Assembly (NCBI GenBank): GCA_032718565.1
Contig: JAVGVS010000491.1
Location: forward strand, 201,691 to 265,690
Length of the DNA: 64,000 nucleotides
Reading direction: 5' to 3'
From: Distichodus sexfasciatus
Taxonomy: Eukaryota; Chordata; Actinopteri; Characiformes; Distichodontidae
Shown here: one piece after another, positions 1-11,480 of the stretch
Layout of the letters: every line of letters starts with the position of its first letter
Position numbering within the stretch: position 1 is the stretch's first letter
Made by a program: the position numbers and the translations under genes
The notes under the pieces: model-generated
What the model saw: the letters and a program-made list of their open reading frames with translations, nothing else
Database searches by the model: none
Told to the model about the DNA's origin: nothing

Positions 1-960
1 ACTATGAAATTACTATGTTAAACCACTACTTTGTTACTATGTAATGCTACAGTTTCTTTACTATGTAAAGCTATGTTAAAACACTATTTTGTTACTACAT
101 AAAGCTACAGTTCAGTACTATTTAAAGCTACAGTTTCAGTACTATGTGAAGCTACGGGTTCAGTACTATGTGAAGCTACGGGCTCAGTACTATGTAGTTA
201 CAGGCAGTACTATGTGAAGCTGCTATGCAGTGCATATGTGAAGCTACAGGTTCAGTACTATGTGAAGCTACAGGTGCAGTACTATGAAGCTACAGGTGCA
301 GTACTATGTGAAGCTGCTAGTGCAGTACTATGAAGCTACAGGTGCAGTACTATGTGAAGCTATAGGTGCAGTAATTATGTGAAGCTATAGGTGCAGTAAT
401 TATGTGAAGCTACAGGTCAGTACTATGTAGTTTAGGTGCAGTAAGTACTATGTGAAGGTTCAGTACTATGTAGCCACAGGCAGTACTATGCAGCTTTCAG
501 GTGCAGTACTATGTGAAGCTACAGGTTCAGTACTATGTGAAGCTATAGGTGCAGTACTATGTGAAGCTACAGGTGCAGTACTATGTGAAGCTAGAAAGCA
601 GTACTATGAAGCCATAGGCAGTACATGAAGCTACAGGTTCAAAGTAATTATGTGAAGCTACAGGTTCACAGTACTATGTGAGCTGCTATAGTTCAGCACT
701 GTGTGTAGGGGCTACAGGTTCAGTACTGTGTGAAGGTAATTCAGTACTGTGTAGCTGTTGCAGTTCAGTACTATGTGAAGCTACAGGTTCAGTACTATGT
801 GAAGCTGCCAGGTTCAGTACTATGTGAAGCTGCAGGTTCAGTACTATGTGAAGCTACAGGTTCAGTACTATGTGAAGCTGCAGGTTCAGTACTATGTGAA
901 GCTGCAGGTTCAGTACTATGTGAAGCTACAGGTTCAGTACTATGTAAAGCTACTATTTAA
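1..960. repeat. 24-bp minisatellite array
   Basis: The block is built from a 24-bp unit containing CAGTACTATGTGAAGCTACA followed by GGTT. Units are degenerate at the left, with losses and substitutions, and almost perfect from about 760 to 950, so the right side looks recently homogenised. The array enters the window at base 1, so its full length is unknown. Because 24 is a multiple of three, one frame stays open near the right end and reads an 8-residue period (GSVLCEAA-like). That is a by-product of the period and not evidence of a protein. Confidence 0.9.
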
Positions 961-1934
961 ATATACTATTTTGGATAAGTAACGCTACTCTACTGTTCCT
1001 TTTTAAAGCTACAAGTTCATTACTATGGAAAGCTAACATTTTGTTAGGTATATTTCAAAACCATGTGCAGCTACAATTTGTTTCAATTCAGTTTAAACAG
1101 AACATGAAATGGTATAAATAATATTTTTTCCTGTTTGATAAGGACCAGCCTATATGACAATGATAGAGTAGGAGATAGAGAAACTGCTCTTTCCACTTGA
1201 CACAGCAAAGTTCAGGTTCAGCAGGTAATTGCAGTTTCCCACAGGGTCTCGTTCCCAACGGAGAACCTCATCATTTCCGCATAACTGGATTTAAATACCA
1301 GAAACTTATTATTCCGCCGGTGCTTATGTCTGTGACCTTCACTGGCGACCCCACGCCCGGGTTCCGGATAGAGGCTTGGGTTCTGAGATGCAATATTGAT
1401 TACAAGAGAAACGTGGCTTGGATGCCACAGAAGGCAGCGCATCTGTCTTTGGCTTTCGACCCAAACTTGCGGCAGAAGCGATCCAACATCCTGACGGTGA
1501 GAAATCCCACCTGGACCTGTTGGAGCGACTAAAACATAGACAGACAAATAAACAGACACCTTGGAACACCTGCTGTTTCAAACTAGAGCTTCTGCAGCAA
1601 CACTCCTCCTCCCCACATATTCGATAAAACCAATGGTGGTCGCAATCAGTCAAAATTACACACTGAGAGGTTTGTGGGTTCTCGTCATCCATGAAGGCAG
1701 ATTTGTTTTAGGTTCCTGAAGATGTTTCACCTTTAACCTGAAAGGCATCTTCAGTTCAGAGAAATTTTATTGCGTTTTTACATTTTCTACATGTGCATGC
1801 GTTTCACTTACTGTTTACTAAACATATACTCAATAACGATTGCTAAAAGCTCTCACAAAAGCCTCTACATATTTTTGTTTTTGAGTCACCAACAAAAGTC
1901 TGCGATCATGCCCAACTCCACATTCAATCAGCAA
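961..1934. other. Mostly unique sequence with one exon-like open stretch
   Basis: No repeat is recognised here. Bases 1245-1496 (84 codons, + strand) are open. They are preceded by a pyrimidine-containing CAG acceptor-like site ending at 1244 and followed by a GTGAGA donor-like site at 1497. The open frame has no ATG upstream (it opens at a TTG) and I do not recognise the peptide. Other overlapping frames on both strands are also open, which argues for chance. Treat it as a weak exon candidate only. Confidence 0.2.
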
Positions 1935-2160
1935 TCAGTCGATGGCGCAATGTTTGCCGTGATCAGAAGGTCGCAGGTTCGAATCTCAGACCACTGAGGT
2001 ACTCATGAGCAAGGTACCTTCCCCAAACACTGCTCCCCGGGCACTGACCATACAAGCTGGCCACTGCTGCTTTATGGATGGGTCAAATGCAGAGGTCATA
2101 TTTCGTTGTGGTGCAGTGTGTGCTGTGCCGCAGTGTGTTCACAATGACAAATAAATAATC
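1935..2160 (+). mobile_element. tRNA-derived SINE (family 1)
   Basis: A tRNA-like head carries a good pol III box B (GGTTCGAATC at 1975-1984). The body includes the words ACTCATGAGCAAGGTACC and GATGGGTCAAATGCAGAGGT, and the 3' end is ACAATGACAAATAAATAA. The same ordered words recur at 5485-5665 (+) and, inverted, at 7331-7500, 24540-24670, 35110-35300 and 62430-62550, so it is an interspersed family. SINEs are non-coding and depend on a partner LINE. Confidence 0.75.
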
Positions 2161-3150
2161 ACTGTTTTACTTTCAATCGACAATAGCTAAATGTAAACAC
2201 TGCAAAGACGTGAACAAGCTCCCCACGCAGTCGCTAACTTTGACCAAATATCTAGATACTAGCGATCTACAGCCAATGAGAATGCAGGAAACAAATGTTC
2301 GCACTAACAAAGGTTTAAATTATGGGGGACACTGGGGGTCTCTGACTTCCAAAGACTTGGCCTCGGAAAGTCGGATCCCCCCGACTGAGGAGGTGGATTT
2401 CGTACTTAAGCCACCGCAAAAAAGTCACTCAAATATTTTTATGGACGTTGTATTTGAAACTCCTGTTTGTGGTGAGGGCCATGTCATTTCCTGCATCGAT
2501 TCTCCTCTATTTTTTATGAAAGATCATAGTTTTGTTGGTAGTCAGAGGAATGCTAACAGCTGCTAGTTTTATAGCTTGACAAGCCGTCATTTCCCTCTCC
2601 GTAGAGAAATGCTTGAAGTTAGCCTTTAGCCATGAAAGGTGACTTACCGCTCAGCTATAAATACAAGTGTCAATGTCTGATTGACAGCGCTGCTGCTTAG
2701 CGATGGGAGTGAGATTGCGGCAATGAGCTGTAATTCCTACGGCTCATTTATAATGGATTATTTTCTCTTGACTTCAACGCTGCCGCGACCTTCTTACGAG
2801 ATTCTGAAGATATTCAGCTGGGGTTTTTAGGAGGAAAGCGGAACGTCGCTGGAATCTTATGGGAATTTTATTAAGAGCGCTGAGATGAGATTTAAAGTCT
2901 GCAAAAGGATTTTTTAAACTGTGTTTTTGCTAAACTTTTCTTTACTCATATGAAGAGGCATGTAAAACTCATTTATACTGTTCTGTTACACTTTAGCTAA
3001 AATTATTTTTAGGACATTTTTTTTGCACAACATCGAATGTGTCTACACTGTGGGTCCAAAAAAGTACCATTGCTTTGGCAAATGTTGACTGATTTTCAAA
3101 ATTCTTTCACTGTTGTATTCAGAATAAAATTTGCAACAAAGGTATTATAC
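2161..3150. other. Unique-looking sequence, no gene seen
   Basis: A 118-codon open frame at 2210-2566 (+) starts at GTG, has no recognised motif and no convincing splice context. The 2580-2900 part is moderately GC-rich and free of visible repeats, but I cannot tell whether it is conserved. Confidence 0.45.
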
Positions 3151-3154
3151 ACAT

Positions 3155-3420
3155 TAAAGTGTAGCTACAATGCAGCTACAAGTGCAGTTCATTCTTTATC
3201 CAGAGGAGGGCGATGAGGTGTAGCGTAATGACTGTAGACATACACTCTGTAGGAAATAGAACTTTTACTCACCCAATCTTGTGCCAACAGTCTTGCGGTG
3301 TTTGTGAATTTTTTTGTGCTAAATTGTGTTGTAAGTTGTGTTAATAAAAAATGTGTTAAATATTACTGAAAATGTATTAGTGTTACTGCGTTACAGCAGA
3401 AAGCAATACATTTGTCAGTG
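3155..3420 (+). repeat. Interspersed repeat, copy 1 (partner at 50440-50760)
   Basis: The stretch around the words GGAGGGCGATGAGGTGTAGC and AATGACTGTAGACATACACT matches 50500-50545 almost word for word. Both copies continue into TCT(T/C)GCGGTGTT and a T-rich then ATTACTGAA-rich segment. Two diverged copies in one window indicate a dispersed family. The termini are not clear and I cannot assign a class. Confidence 0.6.
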
Positions 3421-3464
3421 ATCTGGTTAGAATTTGGCAGAAATGCTAACCGTTAGCCGTTAGC

Positions 3465-3735
3465 CCTTGTAGCGTGGCGGTTAACCCAAACGCGGATGGA
3501 AGCTTTGATCTAAGAACTCTCTCACGCAAAGAGCAAGGATTCCCACAAGAATCTGCGTTCTAACAGACACACACTCAATCGAGGAGATGAACCAAATAAC
3601 TGAAGTACTCACAGTTAATGCCGAAATGACTCGGAATTGGGCCAGGTTGACTCAATGACTGAGCGATGCGCCGCGAGAGAATGACTCCTTTTATACCTCC
3701 CGAACCGGATGCAGTGTGCGTGACATTACTGTAAT
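3465..3735 (-). promoter_or_regulatory. LTR-like or promoter-like block with TATA box
   Basis: Read on the minus strand, the block has a clean TATA box (GGTATAAAAGG, 3698-3688) in a GC-richer setting. It is followed by about 200 bp of non-coding sequence containing a splice-donor-like GTGAGTACTT. This order resembles the U3-R-U5 layout of a solo LTR. No matching second LTR, primer-binding site or polypurine tract was confirmed, so this is a candidate only. It could equally be an unrelated TATA-containing stretch. Confidence 0.3.
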
Positions 3736-3859
3736 TGCGTTACTTTACTCTTCATTACAACTTTAATAGTGAACAATAAAATGACAATTTTGCTGAATTC
3801 AAAAGTAATAGTAATTACTGTTCATTACCAGTTAATAGCTACTAATAGTAGCTAACGTT

Positions 3860-4275
3860 TGCCCCAGTTATTAGTATAGGTACTGACCTCCCTTTTTGGT
3901 TGAATCACAGTGTTTTACGCCGCATATTTGCACAGTATTGTTATGATTTATTATATTAGACTTTAAGATCCAAATCTGTTTGATCTTTAATCTTTTTTGT
4001 GGAGTTGCCCCACTCCGGGATTTAGCCTGGTTATTTGTGGCCAGCTCACTCCCCGTGGCTCCATCTATAAAATGTAAATGAAGGAACGCGTCGATTTTTT
4101 GGGAAGCCGGTTTGATGTTTGTGGAATTTTAATTAATTTGTAATTGCTTTCTGCAAATGAGCAATCAAGATAGGCAAATGAGGGTCAGTCCTGGTTCAAT
4201 ATTAGACACCTTGCCTTGTCTGCCCTAGTGATGCGTTCTCTTTTTTTGGATGTACGTTGCAGATCAAAAGCTGAT

Positions 4276-4309
<34 letters not shown>

Positions 4310-5340
4310 AGAAACTCCCCCTGATTAAGACGGGCCGGAGGCAATGATTTCGTGGCCTCGTCCCCAACTGCTGTTCTCACTGCTGTTTAAAGAGAGCCGG
4401 ATTTTCCGAGCCATTAGCTGCAGACGACGGGGGGTGAGACGCCCCAATAAAGGCTTAAACGGCTGTTTCACTGTCAAGGGGCTGGATGATCCAATAAGGT
4501 GCTGACATCAAATCAATATCATGATTAATTAAACATTTTACCTCAGTTATGATTGATGGAGAATTATTTTCTGTTTGATTTTTATCCTTGTTCACTGGCA
4601 AGATTTGTATTGTAATTATGCATATCTTTGTGATATTAAAACGAGGCGGAGTCAGTCGCATCAATGGTGTGTTGCTCTTTCAAAGTCTTATTCACACGAC
4701 AATTTTAAGGTTATTTTTTAATTGCTGTCTTTTATGCGCTACGTTTGATCGGCAAATGGCTAACGTGATCCGTGAACAAAAATATGATCAAACTAATTTG
4801 CCACCAGTCCGACTGGATCTCTGGATTTTGGTTAGTATATGTCGCTGCCGAGCTACAGCCAATAAGAACACTGGAAATGGACTGCTGCTCTGAATCGCCG
4901 CTCTCACAGTATCCATCTTCACGTCTTCAACATAAATAAACCTCGCACACCTTACATCAACGCATTTCCTGTCACGCACTTATGACACTGCGAACCTAAA
5001 ACTCTGATTTTCCTGCACACACCTAGACACTAAAGCCGGAGTTTTCCGAAATTTCCATTTCGGCTTGTTTTAGTGACTCAAACCTCAGTTTACGCATAAA
5101 AAATAACAGTTCTTATAAATACCCAGCTGCGTGTGTACAGGGCCTTAAGAAAGGATGAAGCATGCTGATAAATGCTGCTAAAGTGTAAGAAAAATTTGCT
5201 CACAACAAGAACGGGCTAAACATAAAGGTAGTAGAACAGCTCTCCTCAATGGAGAGCTATCCACAATATCTTATTATTAATATGCAAATTGTAAACCACA
5301 AATTTGTCAACTATTGGGTCCCACCATTGGGTCCCTTTAA
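3860..5340. other. No gene seen; one TG microsatellite
   Basis: The block is AT-rich with a (TG)n run at about 4278-4309. Short open frames are unremarkable. The phrase AGCTACAGCCAATAAGAACA near 4850 resembles one near 2260, which may mark another diverged repeat. Confidence 0.5.
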
Positions 5341-5384
5341 CCCCAAGTTGTCCTAGAGAGACTGCCACCGAAATGAGGAAAGTT

Positions 5385-5430
5385 GGCATCGTTCTGGATA
5401 AGAGCGTCTGCTAAATGCTATAAATGTAAA
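5385..5430 (+). mobile_element. SINE family 2, 3' tail fragment
   Basis: TCTGGATAAGAGCGTCTGCT followed by AAATGCTATAAATGTAAA is the hallmark 3' tail shared by many fish SINEs and L2-type LINEs. Related tails are at 24240-24290, 37180-37235, 45590-45632 and, decayed, 52228-52275. Only the tail is clear here. Confidence 0.65.
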
Positions 5431-5484
5431 AGCAAAATTTAGCAAAAAAAAGTTTAGTTTGTAGTGTAAAGTTTAGAGTGTTCA

Positions 5485-5665
5485 CCCCGTGATTGGATGG
5501 TCGCTGGTTCGAATCCTGTACTGGTAAAGGTACCATTAAGGTACTCATGAGTAAGGTACCGTCCCCAAGCACTGGTCCCCATGTCAGCTGCTCACTGCAC
5601 TTTCATGGATGGGTCAAATGCAGGTTTGGGTGTAATGTGGTGTGTTAACAATGACAAACTCACTC
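5485..5665 (+). mobile_element. tRNA-derived SINE (family 1)
   Basis: Box B GGTTCGAATCC lies at 5505-5516, followed by GGTACTCATGAGTAAGGTAC, GATGGGTCAAATGCAGG and the ACAATGACAAA end. The middle is shorter than in the copy at 1935-2160. Confidence 0.75.
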
Positions 5666-5669
5666 ACTT

Positions 5670-6300
5670 TCACGCATTTCTTTATTTATATTTGTATATT
5701 ATAGGTGTTTTTGGTACTCTACGGAAACTGGAGCCACATCGTCTCCTCTCTCTGTATAGTTGTGTATATAGTTGAGGTGACTTTAATTTTGGCCAGCACC
5801 CAGCAATCACAGTTAGAGTTTGAAATCTGAGCTCACAATACCAACCTCCGCCCACACAGATGCCGTAGATGAGTGTGATCCACACTGCATTTAAATGGTT
5901 TGCAGCACTAATGACGGCTTGTGTTTTTTAAATGATGCTGCTAACACATGTCCGTTCATTGTGGTCGAGCTCCAGTTTAGTGCTTCCATAAAAATCTTCC
6001 CTAATTGGCTCACAATAAACCAGATGGATTTTGTTGTTATCAAGGCATCCATATGCAGAGGAAAATAAGATTTATTTTCTTTTTCCATTTTCACCATCCA
6101 AACCCGAATACAAATAACCGACGCTTTGTGTACTCGGTTTGTCTGCCTCTGTTTTGTTTGTGTGTTTAAGGCAAAATTTGTCCTTTTGTTCTTCTAAACA
6201 TTTTGGCTTTTACAAAACTTTGGGAGTGCTTTGTTAATTAAGTTTGTGTTGCATGACAGTGATCTGTCAAATAATGAAATACTGACTGTTCTGATAGTTG
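5670..6300. other. Unique-looking sequence, no gene seen
   Basis: Short open frames on both strands have no recognisable product. No tandem or inverted structure stands out. Confidence 0.5.
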
Positions 6301-6304
6301 CATA

Positions 6305-7045
6305 TTTGCAAGACTTGACTTGGACTTGGGTACAAAGACTTGAGATTAGACTCGAGTACAAAGATTTGAGACTTGACTTGGATTTGAGTACAAAGACTTA
6401 AGACTGGACTTGAACTCGAGTACAAAGACTTGAGACTAAACTTAGACTTGAAACTTTACTTGGACTCGAGTACAAAGACTTAAGACTGGACTTGGACTCG
6501 AGTGCAATGATTTGAGATTAGACTCGAGTACAAAGACTTGAGACTTGACTTGGACTCGAGTACAAAGACTTGAGACTGGACTTGGACTCGAGTACAATGA
6601 CTTGAGATTAGACTCGAGTAAAAAGACTTGAGACTTGACTTGGACTCGAGTACAAAGACTTAAGACTGGACTTGGACTCGAGTACAATGACTTGAGATAG
6701 ACTCGAGTAAAAAGACTTGAGACTTGACTTGGACTTGAGTACAAAGACTTAAGACTGGATTTGAACTCGAGTACAACGACTTGAGATTAGACTTGAGTAC
6801 AGAGACTTGACTTGGACTCGAGTACAAAGACTTAAGACTGTACTTGGACTCGAGTACAACGACTTGAGACTTGACTTGTACTCGAATACAAAGACTTAAG
6901 ACTGGACTTGGACTCGAGTACAAAGACTTGAGATTAGATTCGAGTAAAAAGACTTGAGACTTGACTTGTACTCGAATACAAAGACTTGAGACTGGACTTG
7001 GGCTCAAGTACAAAGACTTGACTTGGACCTGAGTATAATGACTTA
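6305..7045. repeat. Minisatellite with 90-bp higher-order unit
   Basis: Subunits of about 26, 32 and 32 bp share ACTCGAGTACAAAGACTTGA and differ in their middles (GATTAGACT, GACTTGACTTGG, GACTGGACTTGG). The three types recur in order, giving a 90-bp super-period. Most subunits contain CTCGAG, a XhoI site. Because 90 is divisible by three, long open frames of serine/valine-rich repeats appear on the minus strand. These are not considered genes. Confidence 0.85.
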
Positions 7046-7330
7046 AATACCCTTGTTTAAGTTGTGATAGGTGAATTTAAAGTATATTTTGTATGCAACA
7101 GTGAAGTCACTCAAAGTCATGGTCAGCGCTCCCTATTTGACTCACGGTGTATTTAGTGCTTAGTACCAACTCCACTATGTGGTGAGTGCGGGAGAGAGAT
7201 TAACTTAACTCAAGTTGAACAATGACCTTTAACAGTTTTAAACATGAACATGACCTTTAGATCGAGTATCGTTTTCGCCCCTGCTGTTGCATGCTGTTGA
7301 ATGAGGTTCTGCCGTGTCATTTATTAAGAT

Positions 7331-7500
7331 TATTTGTCATTGTGAAACTCCGTGAAAGATCCATGAAAGAGCAGTGGGCAGATTTTGGCAGTGCCCAGGG
7401 AGCAATGCTTGGGGATGGTACCTAGCTGATGAGTACCTCAGTGGTACCTTTACTGGTTCGGAACTTGAACTGGCGACTCCCTAACCGTTATGCTACCATG
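7331..7500 (-). mobile_element. tRNA-derived SINE (family 1)
   Basis: This is the reverse orientation of family 1: it starts with ATTTGTCATTGTGA (tail) and runs through GGTACCT...GAGTACCTCAGTGGTACC. It ends in a box-B-like AGTTCAAGTTCC on the minus strand and CCCTAACCGTTATGCTACC (tRNA head). Confidence 0.75.
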
Positions 7501-7510
7501 ATTTTGCTAA

Positions 7511-8680
7511 TTGACAATAAATGTCTGATTCTGATGATCTCTCCATCAAATTACCATCCATTTCTCTCATCTCTTGTAACTGAAAGAGGTATAAACTGTT
7601 TAGAAAAACAAAAATTCTCGTCGTGGAGTAATTACCAAAGCTGCAATTGCAGATCGCTAACAATTCCCAAGAACATCATTCATCACACTCGACTGATCCT
7701 CAAATCTCTGCACTTACATGTTACTGCATAAACACACAAACACAGCTGCAGTCTGAACCAGAATGTGTGATTTTACATTATTTATGTCTTCCCAAAAAAT
7801 TTTCTCAGCAGCTGTAGAGAATCTGCTTATTGCCCCCACTCCTCACTCGGCCTTTCCTTTTTACATGGCTATTTCTGTCCTATCGGATTCCGGCAGCTTC
7901 CGGGATCGCGTTGCACGGCCTGATGGGAAGGTTGGCTGTCTGATCCGCCGCAGGAAATAGATATGTTGTCTGTGTGTGGAACGCTAATGCATTTGGAGAT
8001 GAAGACTTGACTTGCAGACGAAGGGAAAAGTGCACACACACACATGCACACACATGTGAGGTACATATGAGGAAACACACTGTGGATTTAATTTTTTATT
8101 TAAGATGTAAGATTTTAACATTTAGTTTTCTTTATTAGGGGTGAAGTGATTCTCCATATAAGCTATGGTTACTTTTTGTGGGGGAAGAGGTTGTGTATAT
8201 AATGAGCCAAACATATAATGTATGTTTATATATGTAGGTACATACGATGACGAAGGACAATGTAATCAAAATTGTAATAATGTGTTACATTTCGAAAAGC
8301 AGGCAAACATAGAAGGTAAAATATTAATTTAACCACAAAAAAAGTAGTTTATAATGAACAAATTGTTCATAACTATGATGTGAATAGCTTTTTTACTGAA
8401 TGTATTGATTTGTATGTTGTAGTTTAATATATTTTATTAATTTGTATTTTTATAATTATCTTTCAGCCTTTTAATGTAAAATTGGGCATTAAAAATACTA
8501 AATAGGCACCACAAGAATGCGATGATCTTAAATGATTAAATATTTGAAATAAAACCATAAAATAATAATGTGTTAGGAAGTGTACTGTAGACACTCTAAG
8601 GCATATTTGGCAAAAATCTAACACAATATATATTATTTTTATATATTACAACTATATATTACTATATATACAGTATATAG
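7511..8680. other. AT-rich sequence with a short CA run; no gene seen
   Basis: A short (CA)n run lies near 8034-8058. From 8090 to 8680 the DNA is strongly AT-rich with runs such as ATATATTACTATATATA. No open frame has a recognisable product. Confidence 0.5.
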
Positions 8681-9165
8681 CAGTCACTCGCTGGCCTTTA
8701 TTGAGATTGTTGTGGCCTAAAATGCCTGATTTTGCGGCAGCTTTTCTAAAAAAATTGTGATGAAAGTTGCAATGTTTTTAGGCATTTTGTTGCTATAAAG
8801 TTGCGGGAGCAAGTCAAAGTTGTGGAAAAATTTGCAATTTTGTCCCCCTTTATAATGATTCTTTAATTAACCATTAAAATGAAAGACAAAATCCTGTATT
8901 TTTATTAACCATTAATCATTTTGTTATTTTGAAGGTAAGAGTGAGGCGTTTTTATCACGTTTCCTGCGTCTTATAAACGTAACAAGGAAGTGAGTTTGCT
9001 GATGTATGGCTCAATGTTTTTGCGGGAAACGACAATGAGTGGTCAAAAATTGCAGGAAAAGTTGATGGTAATTGGTCAAGTGGACAGTAGTAATGAATTA
9101 GGTAGGAATTGGCTGAATTGCGTTAATAGTTGCGATCGCAACATCACAAAATCCTGGAGGGTCTC
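8681..9165 (+). mobile_element. Short hAT-like element, family B
   Basis: The left end CAGTCACTCGCTGGCCTTTA and right end AAATCCTGGAGGGTCT are inverted relatives of each other and match the ends of the copy at 26764-27059. The left end has lost a CAGGATTTC word that the other copy keeps. The interior is AT-rich with no transposase, so it is non-autonomous. The CAG start fits hAT-type elements, but no clean 8-bp target duplication is seen. Confidence 0.6.
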
Positions 9166-9700
9166 AAAAAAGTGTATGTATTATAATGCATATTATGATA
9201 TACTAATAGCAATATAATTATACAGTATATTATGGGTTTAATGGTCTAAATCAATAGGTGGGTTATACTTCGGTTCATACCTTTTTTATTGTTTTTGTTT
9301 GTTTATTTGGAGGTGGACAGCTGATAATTTGGATGTTAATTCAAAATTAAGATGAAAATTTATGGAATAGCACCACTGACCCAGAAACTGCTTTCGACTG
9401 CTTTGTTTCATGATTTCTGGCTGTGACCGTGAGTTCATACGGAGCGTTTGACATACCTGCAGAAAGTTCTCCAGTAGTGCGTCCCAGCAGAGCGGGTCTC
9501 ATCCGAGTCGGCGGAGGGGAAGAAAGTTTTTGTTGTGGGTCTGTAAGTGTGTTGTGAGTCGTTCAGGACTGGGTTTGGATCTAAAAACGCTCGACATAAA
9601 GCCTTTCTTAGTTTAAAGAAAGCAAACAAACAGGGAGTGTGTCTTGGGCCATGTGCAGTATGTTTTAAATAGCACTTTCATGGATAAACTCCCAGTGCGG
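9166..9700. other. No gene seen
   Basis: AT-rich on the left and moderately GC-rich at 9430-9650. There is no repeat or product I recognise. Confidence 0.5.
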
Positions 9701-9725
9701 CTGGACAGAGATGGATGAGATGAAG

Positions 9726-10360
9726 AGAGAGAGAGAGAGAGAGAGAGTTCATATATAATTGATGTTGCAGTGCAGAGTGCAGTTATATCACCACCGTCGG
9801 CTCAATATAACTGGAACAAAAGAATGCAGATATACTGTGTGTGTGTGTGTCTGTTTGTGTGCATGAGAGACTGATAAATGAGAGAAAGAAAGATAGAGAA
9901 ATAAAGAAGGCAATAGATTGAAGTGGATAGATAGAAAGATGGATGGATGGATAGATACGTAGAGAGAGAGAGGAGGAGATGGATAGATAGATGAATGGGT
10001 GGAGTGTAGAGAGAGAGAGAGAGAGATGGATAGATAGATGGGTGGGTGTAGAGAGAGAGAGAGAGACAGAGGTGAGAGAGAGAGATGGATGAATGGATGG
10101 GTGGGTGTGGTAAGGACAGAGAGAGAGAGAGAGAGAGAGAGTGAGAGTGAGAGAGAGAGATGGATAGATAGATGGGTGGGTGTAGTGAGACAGAGAGAGA
10201 GAGAAAATGCGACAAGACAATCTATATATGTATGTATGTGTGTGAGAGAAGAAAGCACTACACAGGGAGAGATGGAAAACAGAACAATCTGTGTGTGTGT
10301 GTGTGTGTTCGTGTCTGTAAGAGCGTCAGTAGAGAAGTAGTGCTATATGTGTGTGTGTGT
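9726..10360. repeat. Composite GA / GATA-GATG / TG microsatellite
   Basis: (GA)n runs alternate with GATGGATAGATAGATGGGTG blocks, giving roughly 60-70-bp repeating modules from about 9960 to 10210. Short (TG)n runs lie near 9837-9850, 10290-10308 and 10348-10360. Long serine/histidine-rich or arginine/glutamate-rich open frames here are microsatellite translations. Confidence 0.9.
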
Positions 10361-10740
10361 TGCTCTGCGATGTTATTAGTGGATCAGGAGATAAACATCA
10401 CCGCACTGAGCCTGAAACACTCTCCATCCAACTAGCCAACAAGGACAACACACACACACCAAACTTTATCGCCACTCAGGTCTGGCTCCTCGTTATATGT
10501 ATTTAAAACACTATATAAAACAGCCACTTTATCTGATGGGTGGTGCATTGTGCTTGTGCACTCTCTCATCAGCTCACCTCTGAACCTTTATTATTAGGAA
10601 CCCTGGCAAAAACAATGGCAATTAACAGTCACTTGAGGTCCGTTAGAATAAAGAGTGGTATTTTAAAAAAGAGTGTTAAATGTTATTTATTAGTATTATT
10701 AGTAAATAGCATTTCAAGAGTGATTATTATTATTTTTACA

Positions 10741-10770
10741 TTTACTCTAATAATAATAATAATAATATGA
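10741..10770. repeat. AAT microsatellite
   Basis: A short (TAA)n run, imperfect at its ends, within AT-rich DNA. Confidence 0.8.
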
Positions 10771-10849
10771 TAAAAATATTTTATGTTTAAAATTATTTTT
10801 TTTTTGGAGAAAAAGACATATCTTTTACTTTAAATAAAGTATATAATTA

Positions 10850-11470
10850 GTAAAAATACTTGAAAAGTTGTACTTTTGGAAAAATACTAAAAATGACAAA
10901 TTTGCCTAGGAACAAATAAGACTGGCATTAATGGAGGTAAACTTGTATAGGAAATATAAGTTTAGTAAAATGCAAGAACAACTGCACTCGAAAAAATTCC
11001 ATAAATGCAGGAAATCTTTAATATGGATTAAAACAAATGCAAGAAAAGCTGAGTTGTTTGTTGAAAATATTATAGAATAATTGTGCAAACAAACATGCTA
11101 GAATAAATAGGTTTACTAACATTTTAAGAAAAGTTATTCAAATATGTAAAAACAAAACGTTGTGCAGGAAGAAATAAAAATAAAAGTAAAATGCAAGTTG
11201 AGGAGGTTTAAATAAGCATATGATAAGGACAAATTGTGAAGGAAAAAATATCTTTACTAAAAATGCAAGAAATGGATAGGATTAAATAAGATATCATAAT
11301 TTGCACAGAAAAAAAAAAAATCTTACTAAAATGTACCGACAACGTATACGAAAACTTAAGACTACTGTAAAGGAGAGAAAAAATAATGTAGGGGGAGAAA
11401 AATAAATGCAAGAAAATTTGTTCTGGAAAAAAATACGCTAAACTAAAATGTGACAAAACTTGACTACATT
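10850..11470. repeat. Eroded A-rich minisatellite
   Basis: The words ACTAAAATGCAAGAA, AGTAAAATGCAAG and AATAAATGCAAGAAAA recur at about 10964, 11034, 11185, 11257, 11325, 11400 and 11444 at irregular spacing of roughly 60-150 bp. The flanking sequence is A-rich and loosely similar. I read this as an old, decayed tandem array. Confidence 0.45.
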
Positions 11471-11480
11471 GCCTTGAACT

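Noticed and set aside
1975..1984. Box B as evidence of a true tRNA gene
   Set aside because: No complete cloverleaf; the sequence continues into a SINE body with a known dispersed pattern.
2350..2400. CCTCGG...GTCGG / CCGACTGAGG hairpin
   Set aside because: Stem is only about six pairs and no function is implied.
6442..7013. Two ~100-117-codon repeat-rich frames
   Set aside because: The 90-bp period keeps frames open; no start context or domain.
6305..7045. CRISPR-like regular repeat
   Set aside because: No unique spacers; units are contiguous and the genome is eukaryotic.
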